In this document: positions 23,894 to 32,282 of the stretch, one piece after another | How positions within the stretch are numbered: the first letter of the stretch is position 1 | Layout of the letters: each line of letters opens with the position of its first letter | From: Candidatus Rokuibacteriota bacterium | Lineage (GTDB): Bacteria > Methylomirabilota > Methylomirabilia > Rokubacteriales > CSP1-6 | Reading direction: 5' to 3' | Length of the DNA stretch: 51,828 nt | Assembly: GCA_003220435.1 (NCBI GenBank) | Contig: QHSL01000087.1 | Location: forward strand, 1-51,828 | Made by a program: the position numbers and the translations under genes | The notes under the pieces: model-generated | Databases searched by the model: none | Told to the model about the DNA's origin: nothing | Seen by the model: the letters and a program-made list of their open reading frames with translations, nothing else

Positions 23894-25036
23894 TCACGTC
23901 TGTTTGTAGAACCGCGCCGCGTTGTCCCAGAGCAGCTTTTGTCGTGTCTCCGGCTTCAGGCTCGACCAGCCGAGGACGTCGTCGATGGAGTTGGGGAAGT
24001 GGCACTCGGAGTGCGGATAATCGGACGCGTACATCAAGACGTCGTTCCCCAAAAGGCCGGTGACGCTGTTGAACATGTCCTCCCCTTCGTGCATCTCGAT
24101 GCTGCTGAAGAACCGCCCGCCGGTGAGGTACTCGCTCGGCTGGTGCTTCAGGGGCGCCGTGCCCCCCACGTAGCCGGCCTGTTCGTCCATACGCTTGGCC
24201 CAGAATGGCAGCCAGCCAAAGCCGGATTCCAAGATCCCCACCCGTAGGTGCTGATAGCGATCCATGATCCCGGCACCGACGAACGCCGCGACGAAGCGCA
24301 TCGCCCCCCAGGGGTGCGAGGCCATGCGCCCCAGGAAGATGTTGTCCCAGACATCCTGGGAGCCCGGGAAATAGGGGGGATTCCAGGTCGAGCTGTGGTG
24401 CACGACGGCCAGGTCATGATCCTGCGCCGCTTGCCAGATCGGCTCCAGATCCGGGTGGTCGACCGGCTTCCGGACCAGGAGCATGACCGCCACCGCCCAC
24501 TTCGAAGTCCCCCAGCGCTGGATCTCGCGCACCGACTCGTCTACATGCGCCGTGGACACCACGATCATGCTCTTCAGCCGGTCGGGAACCTGTCCGCAGA
24601 AGTCGGCCATATGCCGGTGATAGGCCCGGATCAGCCCCACTTCGAGCGTGGTGTCGTCCAAACCCACCACACCGGTCCATGCGGACGGGACGAGGAAGTG
24701 GACGTCGGCGCCCTCTTCGTCCATGTCCTTCACGCGGTTGTGGGCCTGATCGTCCTGCACCCCGGGACGAGGGCGCTGGGTGCCCCGCCAGGCGCCGCCC
24801 CTGCCAGTAAAGCTCGGATGCGGGCCGGCCTCGCCGAGGACGCGGCGATAGAAGCGCTGATGCACGCTGTAGCGATGGCGCTGTGCCGCTCCCTCGGCCG
24901 TCCCACCAGAGGGAAGCCGGTAGGCCGCGAGCTCTTGCAACCGCGGTCGAAATCCGGGATCCACGTACTGCTCCAGAACTTCCGCGACGGGCATGACATG
25001 GGTGTCGGCGTCGTAGACTTTGAACCCGCTTCTCAT
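23894..25036 (-). CDS. Amidohydrolase 2 family metal-dependent hydrolase
   Basis: This is a 380-residue TIM-barrel amidohydrolase of the group that includes decarboxylases and lactonases of aromatic catabolism. The N-terminal metal motif is YDADTHV, the barrel contains VVHHSSTWNPP and ILESGFGWLPFWAKRMDEQ, and the C-terminal YASDYPHSE carries the catalytic Asp. The ATG at 25036 is decided by AAGGAGGAA upstream. It shares the ESGFGWLPFW/ETRLGWVPFW and SDYPHSE/TDFPHIE blocks with the plus-strand amidohydrolase at 27837, so the two are paralogues. It is probably an enzyme of a ring-cleavage pathway along with the LigB-like gene nearby. Substrate unknown. Confidence 0.88.
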   Translation of the reverse strand: MRSGFKVYDADTHVMPVAEVLEQYVDPGFRPRLQELAAYRLPSGGTAEGAAQRHRYSVHQRFYRRVLGEAGPHPSFTGRGGAWRGTQRPRPGVQDDQAHNRVKDMDEEGADVHFLVPSAWTGVVGLDDTTLEVGLIRAYHRHMADFCGQVPDRLKSMIVVSTAHVDESVREIQRWGTSKWAVAVMLLVRKPVDHPDLEPIWQAAQDHDLAVVHHSSTWNPPYFPGSQDVWDNIFLGRMASHPWGAMRFVAAFVGAGIMDRYQHLRVGILESGFGWLPFWAKRMDEQAGYVGGTAPLKHQPSEYLTGGRFFSSIEMHEGEDMFNSVTGLLGNDVLMYASDYPHSECHFPNSIDDVLGWSSLKPETRQKLLWDNAARFYKQT

Positions 25037-25150
25037 GCTGTTCCTCCTTCGCTCGCTCCAGACCCTCAGGCACCCTCGCCTGCCGGAACGGTAGGACAGG
25101 GCCTGGTGCTGGTCAAGCGCATCCACCGCCCTTCGGCGTCGGCCTTGCCT

Positions 25151-25450
25151 TTAGGTTCGTCGCGGCTCGCACGCAAGCGGATGCAAGACGTCGATCGCGT
25201 AGCGCACGTCGAGGCGCTCGCCCAACCAGCCCGGCATCGCGATGCGCGCGTGCAGCACAAGCCCCGCCGCGTCGCTCTGCATCCGTAGCGTCTTGACCGG
25301 ATCGCCCGGTACCTCCGGCGGGCGCGGCACCTCGGGCAGCAGCTCGCCGTCGGGGCGACGGAATCGAAGCTCGCCACCGGGCGCGCGATCGAGCTGATAG
25401 CCTTCCTCGTCTGCAGTCTCGCGACGACTACTCGCGCAGAAATCCGTCAA
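25151..25450 (-). pseudogene. C-terminal remnant of an HNH endonuclease-type protein
   Basis: A 99-codon open segment encodes EEGYQLDRAPGGELRFRRP, VPRPPEVPGDPV and MPGWLGERLDVRYAIDVLHP. I associate this with the part after the HNH motif in the large multi-copy HNH (DUF222/13E12-like) proteins of GC-rich soil bacteria. The expected metal motif just before EEGYQL (H-H-R-x-V-H-E-E-G-Y) has decayed to SRRETADEEGY, and the DUF222 part is absent. I read it as a degraded fragment. It lies between two catabolic genes on the same strand. Confidence 0.55.
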
Positions 25451-25487
25451 GCGAAAAATCGTGTGGTGAGCTGGAGTTCTTGTCGCG

Positions 25488-26720
25488 CTAGGAGCCGTCC
25501 TTGCTCTGGACCACCGCGCGGGCGGCGAGGAGCGCGTCGATCTCGGCGTCGGTGTAGCCGGCCTCGCGCAGGATCTCGACCGAGTGCTCGCCGAGCCCGG
25601 GTGCCAGGCGCGGGGGAATCTTCGTCACGCCCTCGAGCCAGAGCGGGCTCGCGACGGTGAGGCTCGCACCGGCGCGCGGGTCGTCGATGGGCACGAGGGC
25701 GCCGCTGGCCACCATCTGCGGGTCGCCCCGCGTGTCGTCGACGGTGCCGACGACGCCGAACGTGAGGCCGTGGGCGTCGAGAACCGCCCGCCACTTCGGC
25801 CACGGACGCGCCGCGAAGACCTTGTCGAGGACCGACACGAGCGCACGCGCGTTGGCTCGCCGCGCCGGCGCGGTCGCGAAACGCGGGTCGTTCAATAACT
25901 CCGGCTGCTCGATCGCCCGCACCAGCGACGGCCAGTCGCGCTCGTCCTGGACCAGGTTCAGCAGGAACCAGCGGCCGTCCGCGCACCGGTAGAGGTTCGC
26001 CAGCGCGCTGGCCGCCTCCTCGCGCGACGGCCGCGGCTCGACGTGCGCGCCGCACAGCGCGGCCTGCACCTGGATCGCGTTCCACCAGAGGCCGTTGGCC
26101 ATCAGCGACGTCGACACCATCGTGCCGCGCCCCGTCCGCTCGCGCTCGTAGAGCGCGGTCATGATCGCCGCGAACAGGCTGACCCCGGTCGGGTGATCGC
26201 CCATGCCCGGCAGCGAGCGCGGCGGCGGCGCGTTGGGCGCCGCCCGAACCAGATCCATGAGCCCGGTGCGCGCCCAGAGCGCGGTCGCGTCGAAGCCGGT
26301 CTTCGGCGCCTCGTCGCCGCTCTCGCCATACGCGGTGAGCGAGGCGTAGATCAGCCGCGGGTTGAGGGGCGCCAGGTCTTCCCAGCGGATGCGGAGGCGC
26401 GCGCGGGAGTCGAGCGGGGCGTTCGTGACGAACACGTCGGCGCGGCCGACGAGACGGCAGAGCACCTCTCGCCCCTCCGGCTTGCGGAGGTCGAGCGCGA
26501 GTCCGCGCTTGGTGCGGTTGTCGACGATCCAGCGGTAGTTGTACGGGCTCTCGGGGACACCGGGTCCGCCGCTGCGGTGGCGGTAGGTATCGCCGGCCGG
26601 TGGCTCGATCTTGACGACGTCCGCGCCGAAGTCGGCGAGGATCGTCGTCGCCACCGGACCGGCGATCCAACTCGCGGCGTCGATGACGCGCAGGCCCGCC
26701 AGCGGCGGCGGGGCCGTCAC
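25488..26720 (-). CDS. CaiB/BaiF family (class III) CoA-transferase
   Basis: This is a 410-residue family III CoA-transferase. Visible features are GLRVIDAASWIAGPVATTILADFGADVVKIEPPAGD at the N-terminus, RTKRGLALDLRKPEGREV, the catalytic-Asp region in ARTGLMDLVR, LPGMGDHPTGVSLFAAIMTALYERERTGRG, and the C-terminal PGLGEHSVEILREAGYTDAEIDALL. It would move CoA between carboxylic acids or acyl-CoAs. The GTG at 26720 overlaps the LigB-like stop (GTGA), so the two genes are co-transcribed and translationally coupled. It probably activates an intermediate downstream of ring opening. Confidence 0.92.
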   Translation of the reverse strand: MTAPPPLAGLRVIDAASWIAGPVATTILADFGADVVKIEPPAGDTYRHRSGGPGVPESPYNYRWIVDNRTKRGLALDLRKPEGREVLCRLVGRADVFVTNAPLDSRARLRIRWEDLAPLNPRLIYASLTAYGESGDEAPKTGFDATALWARTGLMDLVRAAPNAPPPRSLPGMGDHPTGVSLFAAIMTALYERERTGRGTMVSTSLMANGLWWNAIQVQAALCGAHVEPRPSREEAASALANLYRCADGRWFLLNLVQDERDWPSLVRAIEQPELLNDPRFATAPARRANARALVSVLDKVFAARPWPKWRAVLDAHGLTFGVVGTVDDTRGDPQMVASGALVPIDDPRAGASLTVASPLWLEGVTKIPPRLAPGLGEHSVEILREAGYTDAEIDALLAARAVVQSKDGS

Positions 26721-27775
26721 GGGTTGAACGACGCGAAGACCTTGCTCGAGTTGAAGATGTAGGTCTGGACGAACCGCGCGTCGTCGGTCTTGCGCCCGAG
26801 CTCGGACATCGCGCCGGCCAGGCACATCCAGTTCAGCATCTCCTGCTGACCGCTCTCCTCGAGCGCCGCCAGCGGTGTCTGCCGCCACGCCTGGTAGTCT
26901 CCGGCGCGCAGCCGCTCGTAGAGCGCGCGATCGCCCTCGACGTCCGGGTAGAGCAGGTGATTCTTCGGCGTCAGGAACGCGTGCGACCAGCTCGACGACG
27001 CGATCAGCGCCACACGCCACGGGCCCTTGGCCAGGATGCGCGCGGACGCCTTTCCGACGTCGAAGCAGCGCCACGGCGCCGGCGACGGCGGATCGAGCCG
27101 CTCCTCGGTCGGCAGATCGGCCAAGGTCGCCGCCCCACCGTACTGCGAGATGACCCGCCGGCCGTAGCAGTTGATCGAGAACGGCACGACCGGGTAGGGG
27201 AAGCCCTGGCGGTCGTAGTCGAGGTAGAGCAGCGTGTTCATGAACGCGTGGCCGAGCGGGTGATGTAGCGGCCGGTACGCATACGACACATCGATGCCCG
27301 CCTCGAGCAGGCCGGTGACGAGCGACTTGGCGGCGGCGCGGTGGCCCTTGTAGACGAATGTCGTGTCGCCGCTCTCGTCCCAGGCGTTCCCCGACTTCTT
27401 CCACCGCGGCTCCGCCCACGGCCGATGCTCGATCGACTCGTAGGCCAGCACGCAGAACGGCGGGATGACGTCTTCCTTGAAGTTCTCGTACTGGTCGTCG
27501 CCCCAGATCACCACGAGGTCGGGCGCGAAGTCGTCGAGCCGCTTGCGCATGTCACGGAAGCCGGCGATCAGCGATTCGCGGTGGCGGCGCGCCGCGCTCA
27601 GCCCCTCGTCGGCGCCGTACTCCTCGCGCATCGCCGCCGGCCAGCCGTCCGGGCGCCGGTAGCGCTCGGGCAGATCGGGGTCCTGAAGGACGCGCTTGAG
27701 AATGCGCGCCATCTCCTCGTCACGTCCGCACAGGGGTGGGTAGTGCGTCAGGCCGAGACCCAGGATCGCGCTCAT
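26717..27775 (-). CDS. Class III extradiol ring-cleavage dioxygenase (LigB-type)
   Basis: This is a 352-residue member of the LigB superfamily, which opens catechol-type rings with non-haem Fe(II). The N-terminus MSAILGLGLTHYPPLCG carries the conserved His (H11). Other family features are DLVVIWGDDQYENFKED, PLHHPLGHAF with probable metal or acid-base His residues, VVPFSINCYGRR, and the late SSSWSHAFL. The ATG at 27775 has AAGGAGGAG. It heads an operon with the CoA-transferase and diverges from an amidohydrolase across 61 bp that hold a perfect palindrome. The substrate may be a protocatechuate- or gallate-like diol; this is inferred from family only. Confidence 0.88.
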   Translation of the reverse strand: MSAILGLGLTHYPPLCGRDEEMARILKRVLQDPDLPERYRRPDGWPAAMREEYGADEGLSAARRHRESLIAGFRDMRKRLDDFAPDLVVIWGDDQYENFKEDVIPPFCVLAYESIEHRPWAEPRWKKSGNAWDESGDTTFVYKGHRAAAKSLVTGLLEAGIDVSYAYRPLHHPLGHAFMNTLLYLDYDRQGFPYPVVPFSINCYGRRVISQYGGAATLADLPTEERLDPPSPAPWRCFDVGKASARILAKGPWRVALIASSSWSHAFLTPKNHLLYPDVEGDRALYERLRAGDYQAWRQTPLAALEESGQQEMLNWMCLAGAMSELGRKTDDARFVQTYIFNSSKVFASFNP

Positions 27776-27798
27776 GGCCGCTCCTCCTTCGTTGCCGC

Positions 27799-27812
27799 CG
27801 ATGGTACCATCG
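27799..27812. promoter_or_regulatory. 14-bp perfect palindrome between divergent catabolic genes (candidate operator)
   Basis: CGATGGTACCATCG is a perfect inverted repeat lying in the middle of the 61-bp gap between the LigB-like gene and the divergent amidohydrolase. Its position would let one dimeric regulator control both directions. No regulator gene is visible close by. Confidence 0.55.
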
Positions 27813-27836
27813 CGCTCAGCCAAAGGAGAGCCCGTG

Positions 27837-29075
27837 ATGACAACCCCCGGCCTGCCTCCCCTGATCTCGAGCGATGGTCACCTGGAGGTTCGTCCCGAGC
27901 GCTGGAGCTCCCGGATGCCCGCGAAGCACCGGGACCGGGCTCCGAAGACGATCAAGCTCCCGGACGGTGGAGACGCGATCGCGCTCGAGGGGCAGCCGCC
28001 CTACCCCGCCCCGTTCCTCGATCTTCGGGCCGGGCGGACGAACGAGACCTGGGAGCCGCTCGGGGTCACGGTCGAAGACACGGCGGGCGTGGGGCCTCCC
28101 GAGCAGCGGCTCCGTGAGCAGGACGTGGACGGACTGCACGGCGAGGTGCTCTTCCCCAACATGCAGGTAGGGCCGCGGCTCTGGCGCCAGATGACGGACG
28201 ACGACGTCTACCGCGCGATCGTCCGCGCCTACAACGACTGGCTCGGCGAGGACTACTGCGCGGTGTCGCGCGACCGCCTGATCGGTCTCGGCGTCATCCC
28301 GTGGACCAACGTCGACGACGCCATCGCGGAGCTCGAGCACTGTGCCCGCCTCGGTCTGAAGGGCGTGGCGCTCGGCGTGTTCCCGAGCGGCAAAGGCTAT
28401 CCGACGCCAGAGGACGATCGCTTCTGGACGGCCGCCATCAGCATGAAGATGCCGCTGACCGTCCACGTCGGCTTCGATCGCCTCGGGCCGCGCGCCTCGC
28501 AACCCACCTTCGAGTACCCGGGCGTGGACCCCGACATCCTTAAGAGGATCGGGCCGAGAAAGCTGGTCGAGTGGGTGGCCCTGCCGTTCCTGGGGACGGC
28601 GCCGTCGATGAGCTTCGCCCAGCTCATCCTGTCCGGGGTCTTCGATCGCCTGCCCGACCTCAAGATTTTCTTCGCCGAGACCCGGCTGGGCTGGGTGCCG
28701 TTCTGGATGGAGGAGGCCGACTACTGGTACGAACGGCACCGCCACTGGGCAGCGCGGCTGCTCAACTTCAAGCCGCTCAAGCAACGGCCGAGCGAGTACG
28801 TCCGGCAACACATCTTCTTCAGCGTCCAACACGTGGAGCGCGTGGCGATCGAGCTCCGTCATCACATGGGCGTCGATCGCATCATGTTCGCGACCGACTT
28901 CCCGCACATCGAGTGCGACTGGCCGAACACCCGTCCGTTCGCCGAGAGGCTGTTCGCCGGTGTGCCGAGCGATGAGGCGTTCAAGATCGCGGCCCGTAAC
29001 ATGCTCGAGTACTTCCGGCTCGAGGCCACCCCGATGGGGCGGAAGGTTCAGGCGCAGGCGGCCGCCGCTAGCTGA
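27837..29075 (+). CDS. Amidohydrolase 2 family metal-dependent hydrolase
   Basis: This is a 412-residue amidohydrolase, paralogous to the one at 23894-25036. The N-terminal LISSDGHLEV is the SxDGHx form of the metal motif. The barrel includes VFPSGKGYPTPEDDRFW, LTVHVGFDRLG, FFAETRLGWVPFWMEEADYW, RHHMGVDRIMFATDFPHIECDWPN and AARNMLEYFRL. The family decarboxylates or hydrolyses aromatic ring-cleavage or meta-substituted products. AAAGGAG ends 8 nt before the ATG (a GTG directly upstream is an alternative). It is divergent from the LigB-like gene, and is followed after 0 nt by a degraded transport gene. Confidence 0.88.
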   Translation: MTTPGLPPLISSDGHLEVRPERWSSRMPAKHRDRAPKTIKLPDGGDAIALEGQPPYPAPFLDLRAGRTNETWEPLGVTVEDTAGVGPPEQRLREQDVDGLHGEVLFPNMQVGPRLWRQMTDDDVYRAIVRAYNDWLGEDYCAVSRDRLIGLGVIPWTNVDDAIAELEHCARLGLKGVALGVFPSGKGYPTPEDDRFWTAAISMKMPLTVHVGFDRLGPRASQPTFEYPGVDPDILKRIGPRKLVEWVALPFLGTAPSMSFAQLILSGVFDRLPDLKIFFAETRLGWVPFWMEEADYWYERHRHWAARLLNFKPLKQRPSEYVRQHIFFSVQHVERVAIELRHHMGVDRIMFATDFPHIECDWPNTRPFAERLFAGVPSDEAFKIAARNMLEYFRLEATPMGRKVQAQAAAAS

Positions 29076-29478
29076 TGATCCGGTTCCTCCTCCTCCTGGT
29101 CGCGTGGACCGCGGTCGCGCCATCCGCGGCCCGCGCCGGCCCGGAAGGCCAGATGGTGCTGGCGCAGACCATCGCGATCGCGCCGCGCTGGTTCGATCCC
29201 GCAGAAGCGGAAGGCATCATCACGCCGTTCATCTTCTACTACGCGCTGCACGACGCGCTCGTGAAGCCGATGCCGAATCACTCGCTGGCGTCGAGTCTCG
29301 CCGAGTCGTGGAGCGCGTCGAAGGACGGCCTCGTCTACGACTTCGTCCTGCGCCAGGGCGTGCGGTTCCACAACGGCGACCCGGCTACGGGCCTCGAGTC
29401 GCGGAGTCGGGCATGGGGCTGATCCCGAACATGGCGAGCTCCGCGCCATATGAGGACCTGGCACTCAAGGGCAAGTGA
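29075..29478 (+). pseudogene. Family 5 extracellular solute-binding protein with large internal deletion and frameshift
   Basis: The first 105 or so codons encode the N-terminus of a peptide/nickel-type ABC solute-binding protein: signal peptide FLLLLVAWTAVAPSAARA, FYYALHDALVKP, LASSLAESWSASKDGLVYDF, LRQGVRFHNGDP. After HNGDPA the frame runs out at 29422. In another frame the sequence continues as RVAESGMGLIPNMASSAPYE and DLALKGK to a TGA at 29478, which resembles the normal C-terminal end of the same family. Roughly 350-400 residues of the middle are missing. The junction is near 29385-29395. The gene is therefore an internal-deletion pseudogene; the N-terminal 115-residue product is unlikely to function. 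Confidence 0.8.
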
Positions 29479-29527
29479 ACCGAATCGCTCGCGATCGTGC
29501 CGGCATCCTTATAAGCGTGAGGTGCCC

Positions 29528-30376
29528 ATGAGTGAGCGACGGGTCGCCAAAGTCATCACCGGTCAGCCGACGTCCGACGGCGCCGGGGTGCGTCTGAGCC
29601 GGGTCATCGGAACGCCGGCGCTCGACCACCTCGATCCGTTCCTGCTCCTCGACGAGTTCAAGTCGGACAAGCCCGGCGACTACCTCGCTGGCTTCCCCGA
29701 CCATCCTCATCGCGGCTTCGAGACCGTGACCTACATGCTGGCCGGCGCCATGCGGCACAAGGACCACGTCGGCAACCAGGGCGAGCTGGTCGCCGGCAGC
29801 GTGCAGTGGATGACCGCGGGACGCGGCATCATCCACTCGGAGATGCCGATCCAGAAGGATGGCCTCATGTGGGGGTTCCAGCTCTGGGTCAATCTTCCGG
29901 CGCGCGACAAGATGACGGCGCCGCGCTATCAGGACATTCCGCCGGGCAAGATCCCGGAGGTCGCGCTCGGCGAGGGGGTGCGGGCGCGCGTGATCGCCGG
30001 GGAGGCCGGCGGCGTCCACGGGCCGGTGGAGGGCATCACGACCCAGCCGCTCTATCTCGACGTGACGTTGGCGCCGGGCGCGCGCCTGTCGCACGAGCTG
30101 CCGGCCGGCCACAACGCGTTCGCGTACGTCTACGAAGGGCGCGCGACGTTCGGCCCGCCCGAGGCCGCCCGGGAGGTCGCGACGGGACAGCTCGCCGTGC
30201 TCGGCGACGGTGAGCGCGTGAGCGTCGCGGCTGGCGACTCGCCCGCGCGCTTCCTGCTGCTCGCCGCGCGGCCGCTGCGCGAGCCCATCGCCCGCTACGG
30301 CCCCTTCGTCATGAACACGCGCGAGGAGATCGCGCAGGCGGTCGAGGACTACCAGCGCGGCGTGCTGCTGGGCTGA
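29528..30376 (+). CDS. Pirin family protein
   Basis: This is a 282-residue bicupin of the pirin family. The metal site is complete: DHPHRGFETVTYML (H59, H61) and GIIHSEMP (H103, E105), residue spacing that agrees with human pirin and E. coli YhaK/YhhW. Bacterial pirins are iron-dependent, some with quercetinase activity and others with regulatory roles; the role here is not known. The ATG at 29528 is in a GAGGTGCCC context. It stands alone between the transport pseudogene and a convergent MBL-fold gene. Confidence 0.92.
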   Translation: MSERRVAKVITGQPTSDGAGVRLSRVIGTPALDHLDPFLLLDEFKSDKPGDYLAGFPDHPHRGFETVTYMLAGAMRHKDHVGNQGELVAGSVQWMTAGRGIIHSEMPIQKDGLMWGFQLWVNLPARDKMTAPRYQDIPPGKIPEVALGEGVRARVIAGEAGGVHGPVEGITTQPLYLDVTLAPGARLSHELPAGHNAFAYVYEGRATFGPPEAAREVATGQLAVLGDGERVSVAAGDSPARFLLLAARPLREPIARYGPFVMNTREEIAQAVEDYQRGVLLG

Positions 30377-30412
30377 GGCCGGCTAAGCCCTCGACCAGGA
30401 TCAGCGGGTGGG

Positions 30413-31249
30413 CTAGAGGCCGCGCCAGTAGCGGCGCCCCTCCAGACGCACGATCCGGCCGAACCCTGGGGCCTCGAAGTGCCCGGCCGCCACGAGAATC
30501 TGCTCGCGCTCGAGGCGATCGAGCAAGGCCTTGCGCGTCTGGCGCGTCAGGTCCGGGTCCATGTCGGCGCGCGAGACCCAGTCGGGCTCGAGAACCTGCA
30601 CCGGGCTGTGCGCCGCGTCGCCCAGGACCAGCGCGCGCTCTCCCTTCGAGGTGACGAGGATGCTCATGTGGCCGGGCGTGTGACCCGGCGTCGGCACGGC
30701 CGTCAGCTCGCGCGTGATGCTGTGCTCGCCGTTCATGAACTCCACCAGGCCCAGTTCGGCGAGCGGCCAGACGCAGGTCGGAGCGTTCGGGAAGCGCATC
30801 GGCTGGACATCGGGCTGATGGCATGTTTCCCAGTCCTTCTTGGACATCCAGTACCGCGCCCTCGGAAACGTCGGCGCGTACTTGCCGCCCTGGGATGTGA
30901 GGTTCCAGCCGACGTGGTCGCGATGCAGATGCGTCATCACGACCATGTCCACCTCTTCGGGCCTGACTCCCTTGGCCTTGAAGTCGTTCATGAGCTGTCC
31001 CCAGGGCACGTCGGGGGTCTCCGCGGGCTTCGGACCGAGGCCGGTGTCCACGAGGACCGTCCGCCCGCCGCCGCGGATCAGGTACGAGCCGAGATTGAAG
31101 CGGACCTTGTGCTCGTGCAGATGCGACTCGTAGGGGCTCCAGTTCTTTTCATCGATCGTGGGGAAGAAGTTGCACAAGTCGAACTCGAGCATCCCGTCCG
31201 ACAGCTGCGTGATCTCGATATCGCCGACGCGGACCACGTTGGGCGCCAT
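30413..31249 (-). CDS. MBL-fold metallohydrolase
   Basis: This is a 278-residue metallo-beta-lactamase-fold hydrolase with the zinc motif THLHRDHVG (HxHxDH), VLVDTGLG before it, PTPGHTPGHMSILV for the third His, LGDAAHSP for the bridging Asp, and AAGHFEAPGFGRIVRL near the end. It resembles lactonase or glyoxalase-like hydrolases of the group with 'NFFPTIDE'. GGAGG lies 6 nt before the ATG at 31249 and decides the start. It is convergent with pirin. Substrate unknown. Confidence 0.88.
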   Translation of the reverse strand: MAPNVVRVGDIEITQLSDGMLEFDLCNFFPTIDEKNWSPYESHLHEHKVRFNLGSYLIRGGGRTVLVDTGLGPKPAETPDVPWGQLMNDFKAKGVRPEEVDMVVMTHLHRDHVGWNLTSQGGKYAPTFPRARYWMSKKDWETCHQPDVQPMRFPNAPTCVWPLAELGLVEFMNGEHSITRELTAVPTPGHTPGHMSILVTSKGERALVLGDAAHSPVQVLEPDWVSRADMDPDLTRQTRKALLDRLEREQILVAAGHFEAPGFGRIVRLEGRRYWRGL

Positions 31250-31335
31250 GCTGGCCTCCGAAGCTCTTCTGGTTGACGGTGACTCTAGCATGAGAGACCC
31301 AGCGCGCGCCGAGGTCGCAGGGCGCGGAGAGAGCC

Positions 31336-31767
31336 TCAGTTGGCTTCGCCGAGCACGACGATCTCGACGCGCGCGACACCCGCGCCGACCATGCCAAGCG
31401 CCCGCGCCGCCCCGAGGCTGACGTCGATGATCCGCCCGGCGGCGAACGGCCCGCGGTCGTTCACGCGGACCACCACGCTCTGGCCGTTCTCGACGTTCGT
31501 CACGCGCACGCGGGTCCCAAAGGGCAGCGTGCGGTGGGCGGCCGTGAGCTGATTCTTGTCGAAGGGTTCGCCTGAAGCGGTGGAGCGCCCCTGGTGCTGC
31601 TGTCCGTACCAGGACGCAAGCCCCACGACCGGCCGTCCGGGCTCGGGCGTGGCCGCGCTGGGGCCGGTGGGCCGCCTGGTCCCAGCGCAGCCCACCGCCA
31701 GCGCGCTGAGGCCGAGCACCAGCCCCAGCCTCAGCAGAGCGACCGACTTAGCGCGCTGCGGCCGCAC
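31336..31767 (-). CDS. rlpA: RlpA-like lipoprotein (septal/cell-wall lytic transglycosylase family)
   Basis: This is a 143-residue lipoprotein with a lipobox (ALAVGC) and a double-psi beta-barrel domain with the standard RlpA blocks ASWYGQQHQGRSTASGE, NQLTAAHRTLPFGTRVRVTN, VVVRVNDRGPF and RIIDVSLGAARALGM. RlpA cleaves denuded peptidoglycan glycan strands; the Asp in VNDRGPF is the expected catalytic residue. The SPOR domain of E. coli RlpA is absent, as in many lineages. Its start overlaps the 3' end of the upstream small secreted gene by 20 nt, so they are co-transcribed. Confidence 0.92.
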   Translation of the reverse strand: MRPQRAKSVALLRLGLVLGLSALAVGCAGTRRPTGPSAATPEPGRPVVGLASWYGQQHQGRSTASGEPFDKNQLTAAHRTLPFGTRVRVTNVENGQSVVVRVNDRGPFAAGRIIDVSLGAARALGMVGAGVARVEIVVLGEAN

Positions 31768-32092
31768 GCTCGGGAGCTGACTCCCCGACGAAGTGGACCT
31801 TCTCGTGACCCTGCAACACGTCGGGAGAGATGATCCAGGTTCCGCCGCAGCTCGCTGTCACCATCTTGCCGGCCGTCGGCCGGGAGACGATGGCCGTGAC
31901 CGCGCTCCCGACCCCGCCGAGGATGCAGAAGCTCGCCTTGAACGGCGCGTACACGATCGTGCCCAACGCGCTTCCCGCCCCGTAACCTGCCTGCTGCCCG
32001 AGCGTGCCGGAGCTCGAGGACGAGCCGGCCCAGCCGGGCACACTGTGCCCGATCAACGCCATTGCGAGAGCTACCGCGCATACGTACCGCAT
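31748..32092 (-). CDS. Small secreted protein, glycine-rich, unknown function
   Basis: This is a 114-residue protein with a signal peptide (MRYVCAVALAMALIGHSVPGWAG). It continues with a Ser/Gly stretch and a hydrophobic Gly-rich region (YGAGSALGTIVYAPFKASF, CILGGVGSAVTAIVS), then CGGTWIISPDVLQGHEKVHF. The hydrophobic part could insert in a membrane, although the glycine spacing is unlike an ordinary helix. The ATG at 32092 has a very strong GGAGGAGGAAG. It is followed by and overlaps rlpA, so an envelope role is likely. I recognise no named family. Confidence 0.75.
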   Translation of the reverse strand: MRYVCAVALAMALIGHSVPGWAGSSSSSGTLGQQAGYGAGSALGTIVYAPFKASFCILGGVGSAVTAIVSRPTAGKMVTASCGGTWIISPDVLQGHEKVHFVGESAPERAAAAR

Positions 32093-32282
32093 GTCTTCCT
32101 CCTCCTGTGGGGCCGCAGACCGCACGTCCCCAGGTCGAGACAGCATCGTGCGTGCCACGGGAAGCTCGATCGCTAAACTACCGAGTTTTCTGATGAGCTG
32201 GACGCACGGCAGCGCCGGGTCGTGCCGAATCTGACGCGGAAGCGTGTCGGCGCCCGGTAATCTTTACACGCTCTCGCCCCGG

